From contig OX438754.1 of the NCBI GenBank assembly GCA_949316235.1, forward strand, positions 3,457,501 to 3,521,500: DNA of 64,000 bases, written 5' to 3'. Shown piece after piece: positions 1 to 14,700 of this stretch (positions within the stretch are counted from its first letter, which is position 1; the number at the start of each line of letters is the position of its first letter). This DNA is from Oegoconia quadripuncta. Its lineage: Eukaryota > Arthropoda > Insecta > Lepidoptera > Autostichidae. Made by a program: the position numbers and the translations under genes. The notes under the pieces are model-generated. The model was not told the origin of the DNA. It saw only the letters and a list, made by a program, of their open reading frames with translations, and ran no database searches.

Positions 1-332
1 GTGTCATGGAGCGGGTCTGATGAGCTGGAAGGTGGCCATAGAAGCTTTGAAATAAAACAATGCCACCAATGAAAACAATTTGGGCTCGTTTGATTTGTCT
101 TGACCTGAGCCCTGATCGTAGATGGTTTTCAGGGCATGATGATGGAACGAACAATGAAATGGGCACGGACACTCGGTAACTGCCCATAGTAAAACTTTGG
201 GTGTATGTTATTGTTTTGAGTATTAAATGCTTGTTTTTGAAAAGAATTTTTTAATGTAGACTTTATTTTTTTTAGTTTAGTACTTCTCTGTTATCTGTGT
301 TCTCTGCTGCATTATATTATGGTACATTTCAG
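1..332. other. Intron upstream of the first visible EPG5 exon
   Basis: AT-rich sequence with no reading frame I can tie to EPG5 or to another gene. It ends in the TTTCAG acceptor of window exon 1. Confidence 0.5.
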
Positions 333-472
333 ACAAACCCGTTCAGTGCAGTGGGCGGCGAGAGTGATTCACATGAATATAGGCGACCGCAGTGCGGCTG
401 CGCAGGCCATCGCGCTGCTGGAGCTACTACTGGCCAGGCCTCGGCTGGAGTCGGCCCGCGAGGCCACTGAAG
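333..472 (+). CDS. EPG5: EPG5 window exon 1
   Basis: Acceptor TTTCAG ends at 332 and the donor GTATAG follows 472. The first base completes a codon from the missing upstream exon; the peptide begins QTRSVQWAARVIH. The exon ends after the first base of a codon, completed by exon 2 to give Glu. Confidence 0.85.
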
Positions 473-3400
473 GTATAGCGGCCATTCTTACTATTTTTTT
501 ACCAGTCTGCTGCTACCTGCTAATTTAGTCGGTGGTCTTGAGGCTCGATCTTCACGAGACATTTCCGCTTTATTATTTACAGTAAATCAAATTTCAAGCA
601 TTTATTTCAACGTAAGATACATGATATCATTTGTTGAATGTCAATTTAAATCTATAGGAATTTTTCGGTCAGTCAGTATGTCCAACTTACCACCGCTTCG
701 GAAAGGGAAATCATCTGTGGGAAAAGAAGCGGCGCAAGAAACCCACAGGATCATTTTTCTTTTGTTTTTATATAAATATATTAGGTATTGTCCCGTTTCC
801 GGTCTAGTTTAGATATAAGTATTGTTTGGCTCAGAAACTGAGGAGATGTGGGAAGAGGTGGACATGGATGGCTGCGGTAGTGCGGTCAGCGAGGGCACGC
901 TCCGTGAGAGAGACCTGCTCGCGTTACTGAGCGCTTTTCCACTGCGAGACCTCGTTGCAAGGATCGTGCTCTTCACGCATAGTGTAAGTACTATCACAGG
1001 CGGAAACTTGTGAATGGCTTATTTTTAATTTTATAATTTTTTTACCCGTCAAATTATTTTATTTTATTTTATTTTATTTTATTTTCTTGGGAAAACCAAC
1101 TTGGGAAATTATAAGCATAGGTCAGATTAATCTAATCAAATCAAAAAATATTTTTTTCGTAGGATAAAAATTATCACTTGAAAACGTCACATTTTTATCT
1201 TAATATTAAAATTATTGACATTATTGCTCATTCGCAAAGCAGATTCCCCAGAGAAGAACGAGCAAGAAACTCAAGGGTTGCTCTTTTAAATAAGTTTGGG
1301 TTACAATTATATTATATTGTATAATTAGACTGAATATGGCCGAGCGGTCTATATCCATGCTTGCTTATCATCCAGATAGTCAGAAATTTTATAATAGCCT
1401 TTGGTAAATAATGTCTGTTTTATGATGGTTTTGAATTTATTTAAAGGTAAATTTTGAATGTTCACTGAAACCTTTTTATAAAAGCGTATACATTGCCCCT
1501 TAAATGACTTTTTTTTTGGGAAAACCAACAGCTATTTTACAGAGAATCACTTAAACTAAAAAACTGAGCCAATTAGAGGTTTACACTGATAGAATCTACT
1601 TAAAACTTAATTAAAAATAAAAATTATGCTTTAAATAGAAAACGGTTAGAATCAATCTAATTATAAACAATCAATACAGTAACATTCCTTGCATCGTTAA
1701 CCCAAAAAACAACCGGGTTGCTGCAACCCTGTTGTTTTTTAGCTTAGTATTAGGTTACTTTTTGAAAAAATGTCTACTTGATGTGTGCCTTGCCGATGAA
1801 ACACTGGTACGAAACAGGTCCAAATCAAATTCGTTGCTAACTAAAGTTTTTACTCGCTCGCTGCACAAACGCATTCTGCCTGTAGTAGGTGGAGCACGAT
1901 GGGAGATCCAAAAGCGGATTGAACCTAAAGATCCTGGCTGGGGTTCTCAGCGAGATCTTTGGCACGAGTTCTGGACAGTCGATTGCTTATTCGGCTTACA
2001 ATGTCTACAGGAAAATATGCTTGAGTAAATAAGTTATAATAATGCAAGTATATAAGTTACATCTGTGCATTATTCGAAAATCCCCGTTAGTAATTGTCTT
2101 TACCGCTAGTAGCACTGCGGGGCGTACCATATTCCACTCTGCCGCGAAATTCGACCACGCAGCTCATAGACTCCTAATAACAGTCCATAGATATCTTTCA
2201 ACAGTCAGGATAATTGAACAAATGCTCAAAAACTTCTAATCCGTCCTTTCCGCTTATTGCAATACGCGGAAAGGACGGATGATTAGTTCTGTCAAGGTCA
2301 CGGAAATACGTCAGCTAGTCACAGAGTTAATTCGGTACGGTACATCAAGCATTAGACGTCCGTGAGCCGTGATGTTACGTTTCCAGTGTGCGAAAATCCC
2401 TGTAGTCGTCTATTACAAGTTACAACGGTCACGGGGAGGAGATACTATTGTTCTCCAGCGGGAACGAAACGTCGTATAATGAGTAATATTTGATGGGACA
2501 GGACATCAGGCGGGCGCGCGAGGCGGAGTGGGGGGACAGTGCGCGCGGGGCGGGCGTGGCGCGCGCGGCGGCCGGGCTGCGCGCGCTGCTGCACGCGGCG
2601 ACGGGGGCGGCGCGCGCGCACCCGCACTACCCGCGCCTGCTGCGCCGCCTGCGCGCCCTGGCCGCGCACGCGCTGCACGCGCTCGCCGCGCTGCACGCGC
2701 TCACCAGGTGTGTGCCCTCCCCTGCAGTACCCTGCGCGCGCGCACCCGCACTACCCGCGCCTGCTGCGCCGCCTGCGCGCCCTGGCCGCGCACGCGCTGC
2801 ACGCGCTCGCCGCGCTGCACGCGCTCACCAGGTGTGTGCCCTCCCCTGCAGTACCCTGCGCGCGCGCACCCGCACTACCCGCGCCTGCTGCGCCGCCTGC
2901 GCGCCCTGGCCGCGCACGCGCTGCACGCGCTCGCCGCGCTGCACGCGCTCACCAGGTGTGTGCCCTCCCCTGCAGTACCCTGCGCGCGCGCACCCGCACT
3001 ACCCGCGCCTGCTGCGCCGCCTGCGCGCCCTGGCCGCGCACGCGCTGCACGCGCTCGCCGCGCTGCACGCGCTCACCAGGTGTGTGCCCTCCCCTGCAGT
3101 ACCCTGCGCGCGCGCACCTAGTCTCTACTCGAGAACTTTAATGTCCCAACCTCTTCGAGCTATATGCCTGGCTCAATCCCACTTCAATTTACTAATCCGT
3201 TACGCTATGTCGAGGACTCTCGTTCTTCTACGTATTTCTTCACACCAGTCTGATTCGGTCTCGTCTCACGCCGGACATCAGTCTCTCCATAGCTCGCTGC
3301 GTGATCTTGAGGCCTTGAAATGGGCAAAACAACTCTTAAATCTGACGTCACCATCAGCAACTACATTGTCACGTAACACCTAGTAGTGAACAGGCGCACC

Positions 3401-4066
3401 GAGACAATCTCTTCTGCTTCCCATATCAACTGCAATTTCGTGATTGTCTCTTGGCTGTTTTATGAGCACCTTAATTTCCACAAGATCAAATCCCTTTTTC
3501 CCTTCCTCAATCTGTCATGTAATTTGTATATTCAGAGCAACGGGTAGTACTCCTGTAAATACAGGCAAAACCACAGTGCTCGTAAAAGTCCGCTATGGAC
3601 ATAAGCCTCTTAGTAAATGACATCACTTTCGATGAGAGGATTGGCGCTAGTGAATGGACGCATAGAAACTCCCCACCTTGTCACAAATTTTGGACTTTTC
3701 GTGCCTCGTAAGCGCACGAGACATACTAAACTCTTTAGTACTCCTACCCACCGCACCAGATATTCTCAAAACTGCCCTATGACTCGTATATTCGTAAATT
3801 ATAATAAACAATTCTCACATTTAGATCCATTCAGTCTTACGAAAGCTGCATTTGTATCTAGGGTTACAAAATGTTTGAAGAACAAGAATTATTCATGATA
3901 TAACTTTACTAATAAATTATAATAATTACGATTTCTCTACGCATGCATACGCAGCCACACACTCACATCACAATACACACTCACCCCCTCACACACACGC
4001 AAACTCGCACACAAACGCACACACACACACAAACGCACACACACACACACACACAAACACACACGC

Positions 4067-4136
<70 letters not shown>

Positions 4137-7100
4137 CACACGCAGGCAATTACAATACTGAAGGGCACAACTGGTTTAACATTTTCTTGTAAGTTGTTAT
4201 GCTTCTGCTATAAAGTCACTTTAAAATCATGGAACCATTCAAATAATAAAAGAGTATTAATGTGAAGTAATATATCGAAACCTGTTATTGGCTATATTTA
4301 TGAATTACTTGTTACATTGTACCTACTATTAAGAAAGCTGTTGGTTTCTTGAATAAATAAATAAAAAAAAATAAAAAAATAATCGCCACGCTGGAAAAGC
4401 ATGTTGACTATTGATAGATAGATAGATAAAGCCTTTATTTGTTTCCACAGTCACACACATACATGTAGCTTATACATATTGATACAGATAAGGTAACATA
4501 TCAACAACAATAACATAATATTGTAACACTAATGCATGTGTGTGCTGCAGCAGTACAAATGGGTCCATAACTCAGTGTATTAGATTGTTCATTGAGCAAA
4601 ACCACAGATTACTAATAAGTTACTAAAGTAAACAAAACACTCATTTTCAGCTATCCCCTAAGGATTCCCTATTGCTGATTTTTATTTAGTGACTCCGCCG
4701 ACCAATGACTCTTGCTAGTCTATACTATTATGCCTACAATCAGTTCCCTTTTACGACACCAACGCAGACTGATTGATTGTATTCCATACCACACAGCCTC
4801 TAAGTAGTATTGAAGCAGCGATTTTGACTGGTTATCTTCATCCTTCCCAGAGAAACGTATACCAAGGAGCTTGAGTTAAAGATAACTGCAGAGCTTGAGG
4901 CAGCTTTCACCGCTGGAATCGAACTGTGCAGCCCCGCGCCGCACGAGGTGCCAACCACTCTGCTGAGCGAGCACGCGGCTAAAGACTACTGCATCGGTAC
5001 CATCATTCAGCTGCATGGTGAGTTTACAACACCGTTAGGCCTTGCGTGAACCACGATTTATTCCGATATGTTTTTGTTGCAACTTATGGGTTTGTCAGTG
5101 CGCGCATATACGTCATAAAAATCTATATTACAGTCAGATTTTAAAATCGTGTCGTAAAAATTATCCTTACAACCTGTCCTTAGATATGTAACTTCATCGA
5201 TATCGTCATGGATTACGTTGGTCAATAATAAACCGCCAAATTGCCGAGCTAGCGATGAGACAACTAATCACTTGTCAGAACGTAACCGATGACGATAACG
5301 ATGAAATTATGTAATACAACCCCTTGTCCTGATTGGTACGACTAATGGTTGGTTTGGAAACTTGGTTTTCCGAATGGTTCCGAAAATTGTATTATTTGAT
5401 CCACCTGTAACACATACGCGTATAAAGTTTCAGTAGAATATTCATTTCGAATAACTTGGAAAGTTTCTATGAAGACTCGAGTAATCGCTCTTACGGCTCG
5501 TCGCGTACGGCAGAAATTATCTCCGAAAAAGAAGCATTTCTTGTTTTAATTATTAAATGATTTTTCTAATATCTAAGAAACCACATCATTCAATATTATT
5601 TTTAGGGTAGTTTATAAATTTTCATACTGTTACAACTGGAAGAAATGCTCTCCTATTTTGTAGATTAATAGGATTTTTTTTTTCAGTATAAATAATGACA
5701 TGTTTCTCGTAAAATCTGGTTACTCAGATTGACGGTATTCCACGGAGGACTTGCCTAAGGGCGGGAATATACGTCAGACTGTTTCTAATTGTCTGATCAG
5801 ACTATCTGATCTTATTCATTCGATTCATTCGATACACGTTCGATTCTTCCGTCAGACTTTTTCTGAACTCAGTCGTTCTCGAGTTACTATCCCGAGTGCT
5901 TGTATGCGGAGCAGAAAGAAAAAATGGACGACGAATTTGCCGGATCTGACATGTATTGAATGTTCAAACAAAATAATAGCTCCGATGCTTTCCGATAGTC
6001 GGATACGACTATCTAATGGAAAAATCACACGTATATTCCCAGCCTTAATGTCTAAATTGATTTCCGCAGAGCAAAAGCCGAGGGGCGCGGAGGGGGTCCC
6101 CCCGCAGCCGTGCGCAGTGCGCGTGCGCGTGGTGGCGCAGGCCGCACTAGACCGCCGAGACGACACTGAGCTCGCCAAGATGGCGCTCGACTTCCTCTTC
6201 CAGGTGTCTCTACACCTTACTTTTTACTAAAGCAAAATCATAGATAATCTCGTTAAGAGCAGAGTAAATAGGCATCTACTGAGATCGCTTGCTTCATCCT
6301 CGGCCACATAGTCACTTTTCACTAAGATCAGTGTTTTACTCATTGAACAATGTTATACAAATAGATAACGTATTTAAACTGCTGCAGCACACATATGCAT
6401 TAGTGTTACAAAATTATATTATTACTGTTGATTTCTTACCTTATCCGTGTATCAATATGTATAAGCTAAATCTATGTGTGATTGTGGAAACAAATAAAGA
6501 CTTTATCTATCTAAGATTGTCTTCAAAACGCGTATCCAGTCAATCATTAAAAAAAATATAATTATAGTGTGGGTAGATTGCCAATTCCATACAATATGCA
6601 ACAGTCGAGAGATCCTATTTTTCGTCGACTGACGCTGCTGACTTCAACTATTGAGTATTAGAACGAAAATTTAACGGACCTGTGATGTAAATAATCGTAT
6701 ATAAGTTTTACACAGAGGAGAGACATGGTGCTTGACATCTAATTGTCGGTGTCAAGGTGGAGCAAAAAAATCTTCCAACTCAGTATGGATTGTAGCTGTA
6801 TACTAACGCTGATTTTCAGTGGAATCCCCAAATGACACACAGAAACCGTAACTGACGTCTAACATACCCTCCGAAGCACAGAAACACTCCTCTGACTATG
6901 CAAGTAGTCGTCATCCCCCCAAGTGGTATCTGGTGATAATCTTCGACGATATCTAATGTCTTCAAGTAAAAATGTTAAATCGTTCTCCCCAGACTGGCGT
7001 TAGACGAAAGTCGACTTCGTGCAAGGGCGACTGCGAGGTGACCGCGCGTGAATTCCTTCCCCAGTTACTCCAAGCACACCCCTATTTACATACCACTGCC

Positions 7101-10100
7101 TTACATATGGTATCTGACCTCAGCCAAGGTAAACATACTATCTTTAATCACAGAAAAGTACTGTACATTGTAGTTTTTACGCACGTGTTGACCTACTTTT
7201 GACGACCTGTTTGGTGTAGTGGTTAGCAACTCTGACCACTATACCAAAAGGTTGCGGGTTAGAATCCCGTGAAACGTATGCCACGTTTGTGTGATGAATA
7301 CGGACATGTGTACCCGACTTATGGTTGTTTTCATTTATCATAAGTATTTATTTCATTTATAATAGCTATGCTATGAGGATACAGAAAATTTATTTATAAT
7401 AACAAAATGAGCCAGTAAAGTATATATAAAAGGAAAATAATATAAATGAGCTGATTAGATTAGATTAGATTAAATTATTAAATTAATAAGTACCTAATAA
7501 TAGATTATTTTAAGTGTGTACCACTTCGGATAATATCATTTGGAAGAATCTAGTATCTAAGATACAGGCTAGGCCTAGTTTAGATACTAGCATTACTTAC
7601 GATAATTAGAAAGTACACTACTAATTAAATAAGTTCACAGTTTAAGTGGTCGCATCAATTTCTCATGCATGATGTAAGATTTTAGTTCTACCCACTTTAG
7701 TTTTAAATATATATTACAATTGTGTTAACTGTGTACCATTAAGCATTAACTGTGTACCATTAAGAATGAATAAATAAACTATTAACTTCTTAACTTCTTA
7801 TTTACAATAAAAAAATATTTATGTAGTATATCAACCATCTGGTATCCACAACACAAGCCTATAGTTGCTTAATGTGGAACTAGATGGCGCTGTGTGTATG
7901 TCTAAGGATATTTATTATTATTATTAATAATTACCACCTAATTGTAATGTATAACATACCTTGTAGTGGAAACTGTGGAGCCGTCGTCATTGAAGCCGCT
8001 ATCGATAGATCTGTGGCGTCCGACCAGCGGGGAGGTACGTGCTGTTCTCGAGGACTGGTCGCAGCGATGCGCGAATCTGGTCCAACATCTGCTGGGTCAT
8101 GTGGAATGCACGCCAAACATGTAAGTGCAGCGAACACTAGCCCGAGCTCTTGACTGTAACAAAAATGAGCACTTTAAAGCTTAATATTTCTTAAACGACT
8201 CCCTGAATCGATAACCTGCTCAAGGGTCTAATTAAAATATTACATTAAATATTTTGCGTGTGACATCTCCTGTGTCCGAAAATACCTGTTAAAATATACA
8301 AGCATATAATACTGAGCGCTTTATTAGACCACTATTATATTGGTGTCGATTCGGATGTACACCAACTAAACTAAAACCAGTTTTAGAGTAGTACTGTCTC
8401 TTTCTCCCTGGAACAGCACGATGCGACGGCACTACTGCAAAACTGGTTTTAGTTTAGTTGGTGTACATCCGAATCGACACCATTGTCTACAATATTTCTA
8501 TTGTCCTGTCATTAGCCGTCAGGTATTTCCATTGTTATTTGTGATTTAACATGGCTGTTGGTTTTCCTTAACATAAATAAATAAATAAACAGCCTATTTT
8601 AACCTTACGTGTTGATAATAATACTTCAGTTTACGAAATGTAAATTCGACCTCATCTTCACTTAACATCAGGTGTGATTGAGGTGAAGTACGAACCCGTC
8701 GTGCATAAAGAAAAAAAAAAATGTTAAGCCCCGTAACCTTCAACTGCCCGATGTTGTCAGACCCAACTGTCGATCTCTTGCTTATTGCGCACATTCGCAC
8801 GTGTGAAACAAGGATAATTATATTGTTAAATGTTGTTCATTATATTTAAAGTTTGTACGTGACAAATAATGCAAAATGAAATGACAAGCAAAATAAATAC
8901 ATAAATTGGACAAACATAAATACATAAATTGGACAAACAAAATCATATTTTCTGAAAGTGCAATTTCAACCTGTTATCTATCGTGGCGAGGGTCTCGCAT
9001 AAGTTCCTACGGCTAATAGTGAGATTCACCTTCAATTTAATTTTCCCCTCAGCGGTCTATCCCTGGACGCGCAGCTAGCCATCGGCCAATGGCTGTGCTC
9101 GCTCCCGCTGCCCACGCCGGAGTGGGCGTGGCCTGCGCTCCGCCGCCTGCGCATACACCGCGCTGATTGGTCGCTGCCGCTGGACGCCCCCGCCCCGGAC
9201 CCGGAGCCCACGGAGCTGTTCGCGACTGCGCATGCGCTGCTCGCGACGTCGTGGGGACATTGTATACCGCTGGTGAGTTATTCCTCCATTTGCAATTCGA
9301 TTGGGCAATTTGCTTATATTATCCCTCAAATGACGTTGTGAAGCTAGAGAACACAAAGTGATATTCCGCTATCTTGGGAATGTCATAAAGTTGTGCTTAA
9401 ATAGTGCCCAAAAAGTTCGTCGTCGTCGTTTTGAAGCACTATTTATAGGACTTGTAGGTATATTTCGCGGGCACTGTTTATGCACAGTTTTTTGGGATAC
9501 AAATTATAATCTTAGGTAGGTCTCTGCGTATGAGAAACTAGGATTCAAGCTACACGTGACGCCAGTATGGTGACTTGAAATATTGAATAACTCTTATTTT
9601 TTTCTTCCTTCGGGCATTATTTGGCACTATTTCAGCACAATTTTTTGTCATTATCAAAATAGCTGAATTCCATTTTGTGTAAAGAGTGAATATTTTTTTT
9701 TTTGGCACCGATCTGTGCCCGCGTCCGTCTAAAGGTTAAACCGTTTCAAATCTTAGAAAAGTCTTGTTTTATTTAAAGTAAGATTCCAAATGTCCGCTGA
9801 GACAAACACTATACACGCCCCCTTGACACATCTCTCTAGTCTTTCTGACCTAAAGATGTAATCATTCTGTATTTACATGTGTAGATATGCTCCCAAGGCG
9901 TGTCTGCTCTGTGCCTTGTTGCTGCCTCCCGCCCTAAAGACGCTGTCCACTGCCTTGGGCCCATTATGCTGGTGATGGCGCATTCGCCGGAGTCCGTCTC
10001 ACTCACACCTCAGTAAGTATCATATTATCTCCTTTTCTATCACTGCCGCTGTGAGTCTTCTGCTACTGTACGCTCACTACCTCTAGGCGCTGTTCTTGGT

Positions 10101-11718
10101 GTACACGAAAGCAGGGGGCCGAGCTTCAATCGTCCTCCTTCATCAGAGGGTAGGCTTCTTCATTAGTGGGAAACCTCTTTTCCTACTTGCATACCTTTAT
10201 CTTTAATCAGTATGGGGCCAAAGTGACAATAGAGCCACGTAAGGTACGGTCTACCTTCAGTAGAACCTTTATCTTTAATCAGTATGGGGCCAAAGTGACA
10301 ATAGAGCCACGTAACACTGTTGATCCTAGGTTATAGGAGTTGCAGTGGGAGGAGTAAGGAGGCGGGAATGTCGTTGTGGTTTTGAAGTGTTTTGTTTAAA
10401 CATTATGGTATAGATTATTTATATGGGGCCAGTTTATATAATTAATGCTAGCTATGTAAACTATATCCACAGATCTCTTAAGATAATAGATGCAAGAGGG
10501 TCAATTTAGAGCGGTTGGTGTACCTTGAATAAAAAACAATATTTCGGACGCTTACACCAATAATCTAGTCACGCAAAGCTAGTACTATGGGTGCTAGGAA
10601 CATACATAAATATTTATATAAACATCCAAGACTCTGGAATAAATGTTCGTATGCATCACACAAACATTTACCCCTGGCGGGATTCGAACCCGCAACCGTG
10701 GGTTTCACTGACAGGGTCACTATCCATTACACAAATAGAAATAGGCAGCGTGGTACTATTAATCATATACAAAAGCCCTGTATGAATAACTACGACGCGG
10801 ACTGTACACAGGTGACAGGGGGGTGAGCTTTTTGGTGTAAAGTCCCATAGTCGCCTTCTACGACTCCCACGGGGAGAGATTTTTTTTTTATCCACAACGG
10901 GTTAGCACTTTACCTCAATCACACCTGATGTTAAGTGAAGATGAGGCCGAAGGTGATAGCGTACTGACCTGGAAACCCCATCTTATTTGGGGGACCGGCT
11001 ATCTTATCTCTGACAACCGGAACAAAACAATGCTATTAACATTACTGTTTGACGGCAGATTTAGATCACCACCAACCAATGGTTCCACCAACCAATGAGA
11101 TGAGTTGGTTCTAACTAATATTATAAATAATATTATAAAAAGTTTGCGTGTTTGTTTGTTGTTCAATCACGGCGACACGGACGAACGTATTGATACTCTG
11201 ATTAAAACATAGGATATTTTTTATCCAGATAAAGTGAGTAGTTACAATGAATACTTTATTGTAGATTCCTCTGTTGTAACAATAACTTGGTTGCAGATTT
11301 AGCGAGCTTTTCACAATACTACTGAACTCTGGGCCCACTCTGGTGCAGCGAGCGCTGGGCGTGGGCCCGCGCGCCGGCTCCGACCTACTGCTGCAGCTGA
11401 TGCTGGACCAACTCGAAAGCACCCGGTGAGTCTTTCACTCGTTATACAATAATACGGATTTTGTTCATTGTGTATGGTATAATGCCTGCGACACCTAGGG
11501 GAAGAGCCTGGCAATGTGAAAAACAGGTTTATTTTCCTAGTTCAGATGTCAGTATATTTGGGCCTGAATTTTGTAATAATTATGCTGTGTTTAGATATTT
11601 TCTTACTATTTACTTTGTGTGTGAAACAATAAAGATTGTTATTATTAAAAAAAAGTTAAAATATATATATATTATATGAGATGGCGGCAAACGAGCATGC
11701 GGGTCACCTGATGGAAAG

Positions 11719-11753
<35 letters not shown>

Positions 11754-14700
11754 GAGATGGCGGCAAACGAGCATGCGGGTCACCTGATGGAAAGTAATCA
11801 CCGCCGCCCATGGACACCTGCAACACCAAAAGGGTCACAGATGCGTTTCCGGCCTGTGAGGAAGGTGTAGGCTATATAATATGATGCAATTGAAATCAGA
11901 CAAAAAGTTTCGTAACTTATAAAAATAACATCTGAAAACTTCACGACTACGCCACGAATGCTTCATATTGTAGATATAGGTCTAGTCATTATTATACTCG
12001 ACCTCCTTCCCCATAGTGTTCCCCACTTGCCGAGGAAACTTACTTTTCCTACTAACATATCCTATTTCTTTCTTTAGTCTGGGGTCCTATATAGCAATAG
12101 AGTCACGTAGGGCACCGTCTACCGTCAGTCAAGACAAGAATTTTCTATACGTCGCAACGTGCTTCGTTTTTTAAATTTCGATTGTGTGTTAATTTGAAAA
12201 CAATGCCAACAATCTGTATCACAATTAATCGTATCGCATTTAGATAAAATTGATTTAGTTAGTAGAACTTCTTCAATCTTTATATTTTTCATTTTTTTTT
12301 TGGTGGATATAGGTCCAGTAATAAATTCTATTGACGGCCTGTTGTAGTTTCCGATCTTCCCCATAGAGTTAGTCTTGGTGCCGTTTTTGAATTTCATTAG
12401 ATACACTCCCATTTGCCGAGGGTGAAGTAGGTAACTTATTTTTCCTATTTACATGTCTTACAATACAATACAATACAATACAAATACTGTTTATTGCGCA
12501 AAATAATTTACAATAATTTTTGATGATAACAATAGAACACAATTAGGCGGTCTTATCACTAAAAGCGATCTTATTTCTTCAATTAACCTGAGGTCCAACA
12601 TAGGGCACTGTCTACATTCAGTGGGTGCCGTGTCGAGTACCACTGTCAATCCTAGCGTATAGGAGTTACAGTGGGAGGAGCGTGACTTTAGACAGTTTAG
12701 TATAAATTGATTCATTCTTTGCCCACTCCAAGATGTCCCCCTTTCATTTCAAATGGGTGAAATAACTCAACAGTGGTATACAATGTCCTTACGTCGTCGC
12801 AGCGTATCAAAGTGGTCACCCATCAAACTTGGAGCATTTCAACGTAAGATACATGATATCCTTTGTTGAATGTAAATTAAAATCTATATGAAATAAAAAT
12901 AGGGGTTAAGCATTTCTCTGTCAGTCAGTATTCCCGCTTCAGAAAGGGAAATCGTCTGTGGGAAAAGAAGCGTCAAATGAAACCCACAGGATTATTGTTC
13001 TTTTCTTTTTAATAAAAGTACACAATTTTAAAATTTTTGGGAGCTGCACGAAGTAGTAGAATTTTTGGTGGCTTCTTGTGGGAACCCGAAAACTTCGTTA
13101 CGCACTTTAATTTACACTTCCCTTCACTTGTACACCATCACTGACTTTTGCTGCACAATATTCTGTTATTATTGAGCTTCGAAACTCAGAATTTATAAAA
13201 AATAAAAACAAAAATGCAACATCACTCGCTGAGTTCCCGCCAAAAAGCCTCAACCAATATTATATTCGTCAGGGAGTTGTGCGTGTCCCGCACGTGCCTC
13301 CTGTCCGCATGGCTGCACTCGCTGTGGCGCGCCTCGCTGCCGGCTGCGGCTCCACTGTTGGACGCCGCGCTGCTGGCATGCCGCGAGTGGACTCCGTTCG
13401 ATTCCCATGCCACTTTGTTGTTGCAGGTAAGACAACGTCAGAAATTAAAAGGTACAATGTTCAGTGCCTTCATTTGATAAAATAAAATGAAAAAGAAAGT
13501 TATTTATAAATTTGTTATGGTTTGAGAATAATATTGAGAAATGTATATTTTTGGGAAAAACGCCCACTTTTAATTATAATTTAAAACTCTGGAAAATAGC
13601 ATGAGTAAAAGATTTAAAGATTTTTTGATTTTACCAGTGCACCCTGTGCATGCATTGCATTTTTGATTATTTGTACTAGCTTTCCGCCCGCGGCTTCGCT
13701 TGCAGTCTTGACGCAATCGATTTTTTTGTGTTGGTCGCAGGAGGAGAACGCCAAAGAGCACTTATCGGCGTCGGTCCGCAACGCTCACGCCGCGCCCGCG
13801 CTGTGCGAGAGCGCGCTGCGCTGTGCGCACGCGCAGGCCGAGGCGCGCACGCAGCTGTGGGCGCGCCTGCTGTGCGCGCTGCACCAGCAGCGGGCCCGCG
13901 GGGACAGGGCGCACGTCGACAACGCTCTCAAGGTCAGTCAGCTGGGCGCACGCGCAGGCCGAGGCGCGCACGCAGCTGTGGGCGCGCCTGCTGTGCGCGC
14001 TGCACCAGCAGCGGGCCCGCGGGGACAGGGCGCACGTCGACAACGCTCTCAAGGTCAGTCAGCTGGGCGCACGCGCAGGCCGAGGCGCGCACGCAGCTGT
14101 GGGCGCGCCTGCTGTGCGCGCTGCACCAGCAGCGGGCCCGCGGGGACAGGGCGCACGTCGACAACGCTCTCAAGGTCAGTCAGCTGGGCGCACGCGCAGG
14201 CCGAGGCGCGCACGCAGCTGTGGGCGCGCCTGCTGTGCGCGCTGCACCAGCAGCGGGCCCGCGGGGACAGGGCGCACGTCGACAACGCTCTCAAGGTCGT
14301 CTTATTTTTTATTTTATTTTATTTATTTTTGGAAAACTTACAGCTACAATAATGCTATGGATAACAATAATCGGTTCTGACAGAGCCAATTACAAGTTTC
14401 CGCCTGTGCACGCGTTTGTGGGCGAACACATTGCCCAAATTGTTTTGCATTGCATTGCATTGTAACTAAGAGTGTTCTTTAGTTTGAAAGTAAAGGATAT
14501 ATATATATATATTGATAACAACGCAAACTCGTAATTCCACAGTAAAATCATAATATTGAAGAAACTAAGTTAAATTAAATTAAGTCAAATTAAATTAAAT
14601 TAAGTCAATGCATGATTATTGAACAAAAATAAAATTCCAAATGAGTAGAGATGTAAAGATGTAAAGAAATTGCCATTATTAGTTATTGTCGCCAAAAAAG

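Noticed and set aside
2708..2727. 20-bp introns (GT...AG) between copies of array 1
   Set aside because: Far below the minimum length for spliceosomal introns; more simply the intron start carried along in each duplication.
3937..4161. Cys-Val and His-Thr repeat proteins
   Set aside because: Translation of a (CA)n microsatellite.
8035..8040. GTACGT as the donor of exon 7
   Set aside because: It would end the exon at a codon boundary whereas exon 8 requires two preceding bases, and EPG5-like peptide continues past it.
13675..13740. CGGCTTCGCTTGCAG at 13691-13705 as the acceptor of exon 12
   Set aside because: It belongs to a repeat end; the acceptor at 13740 has a T-rich tract and gives the correct phase.
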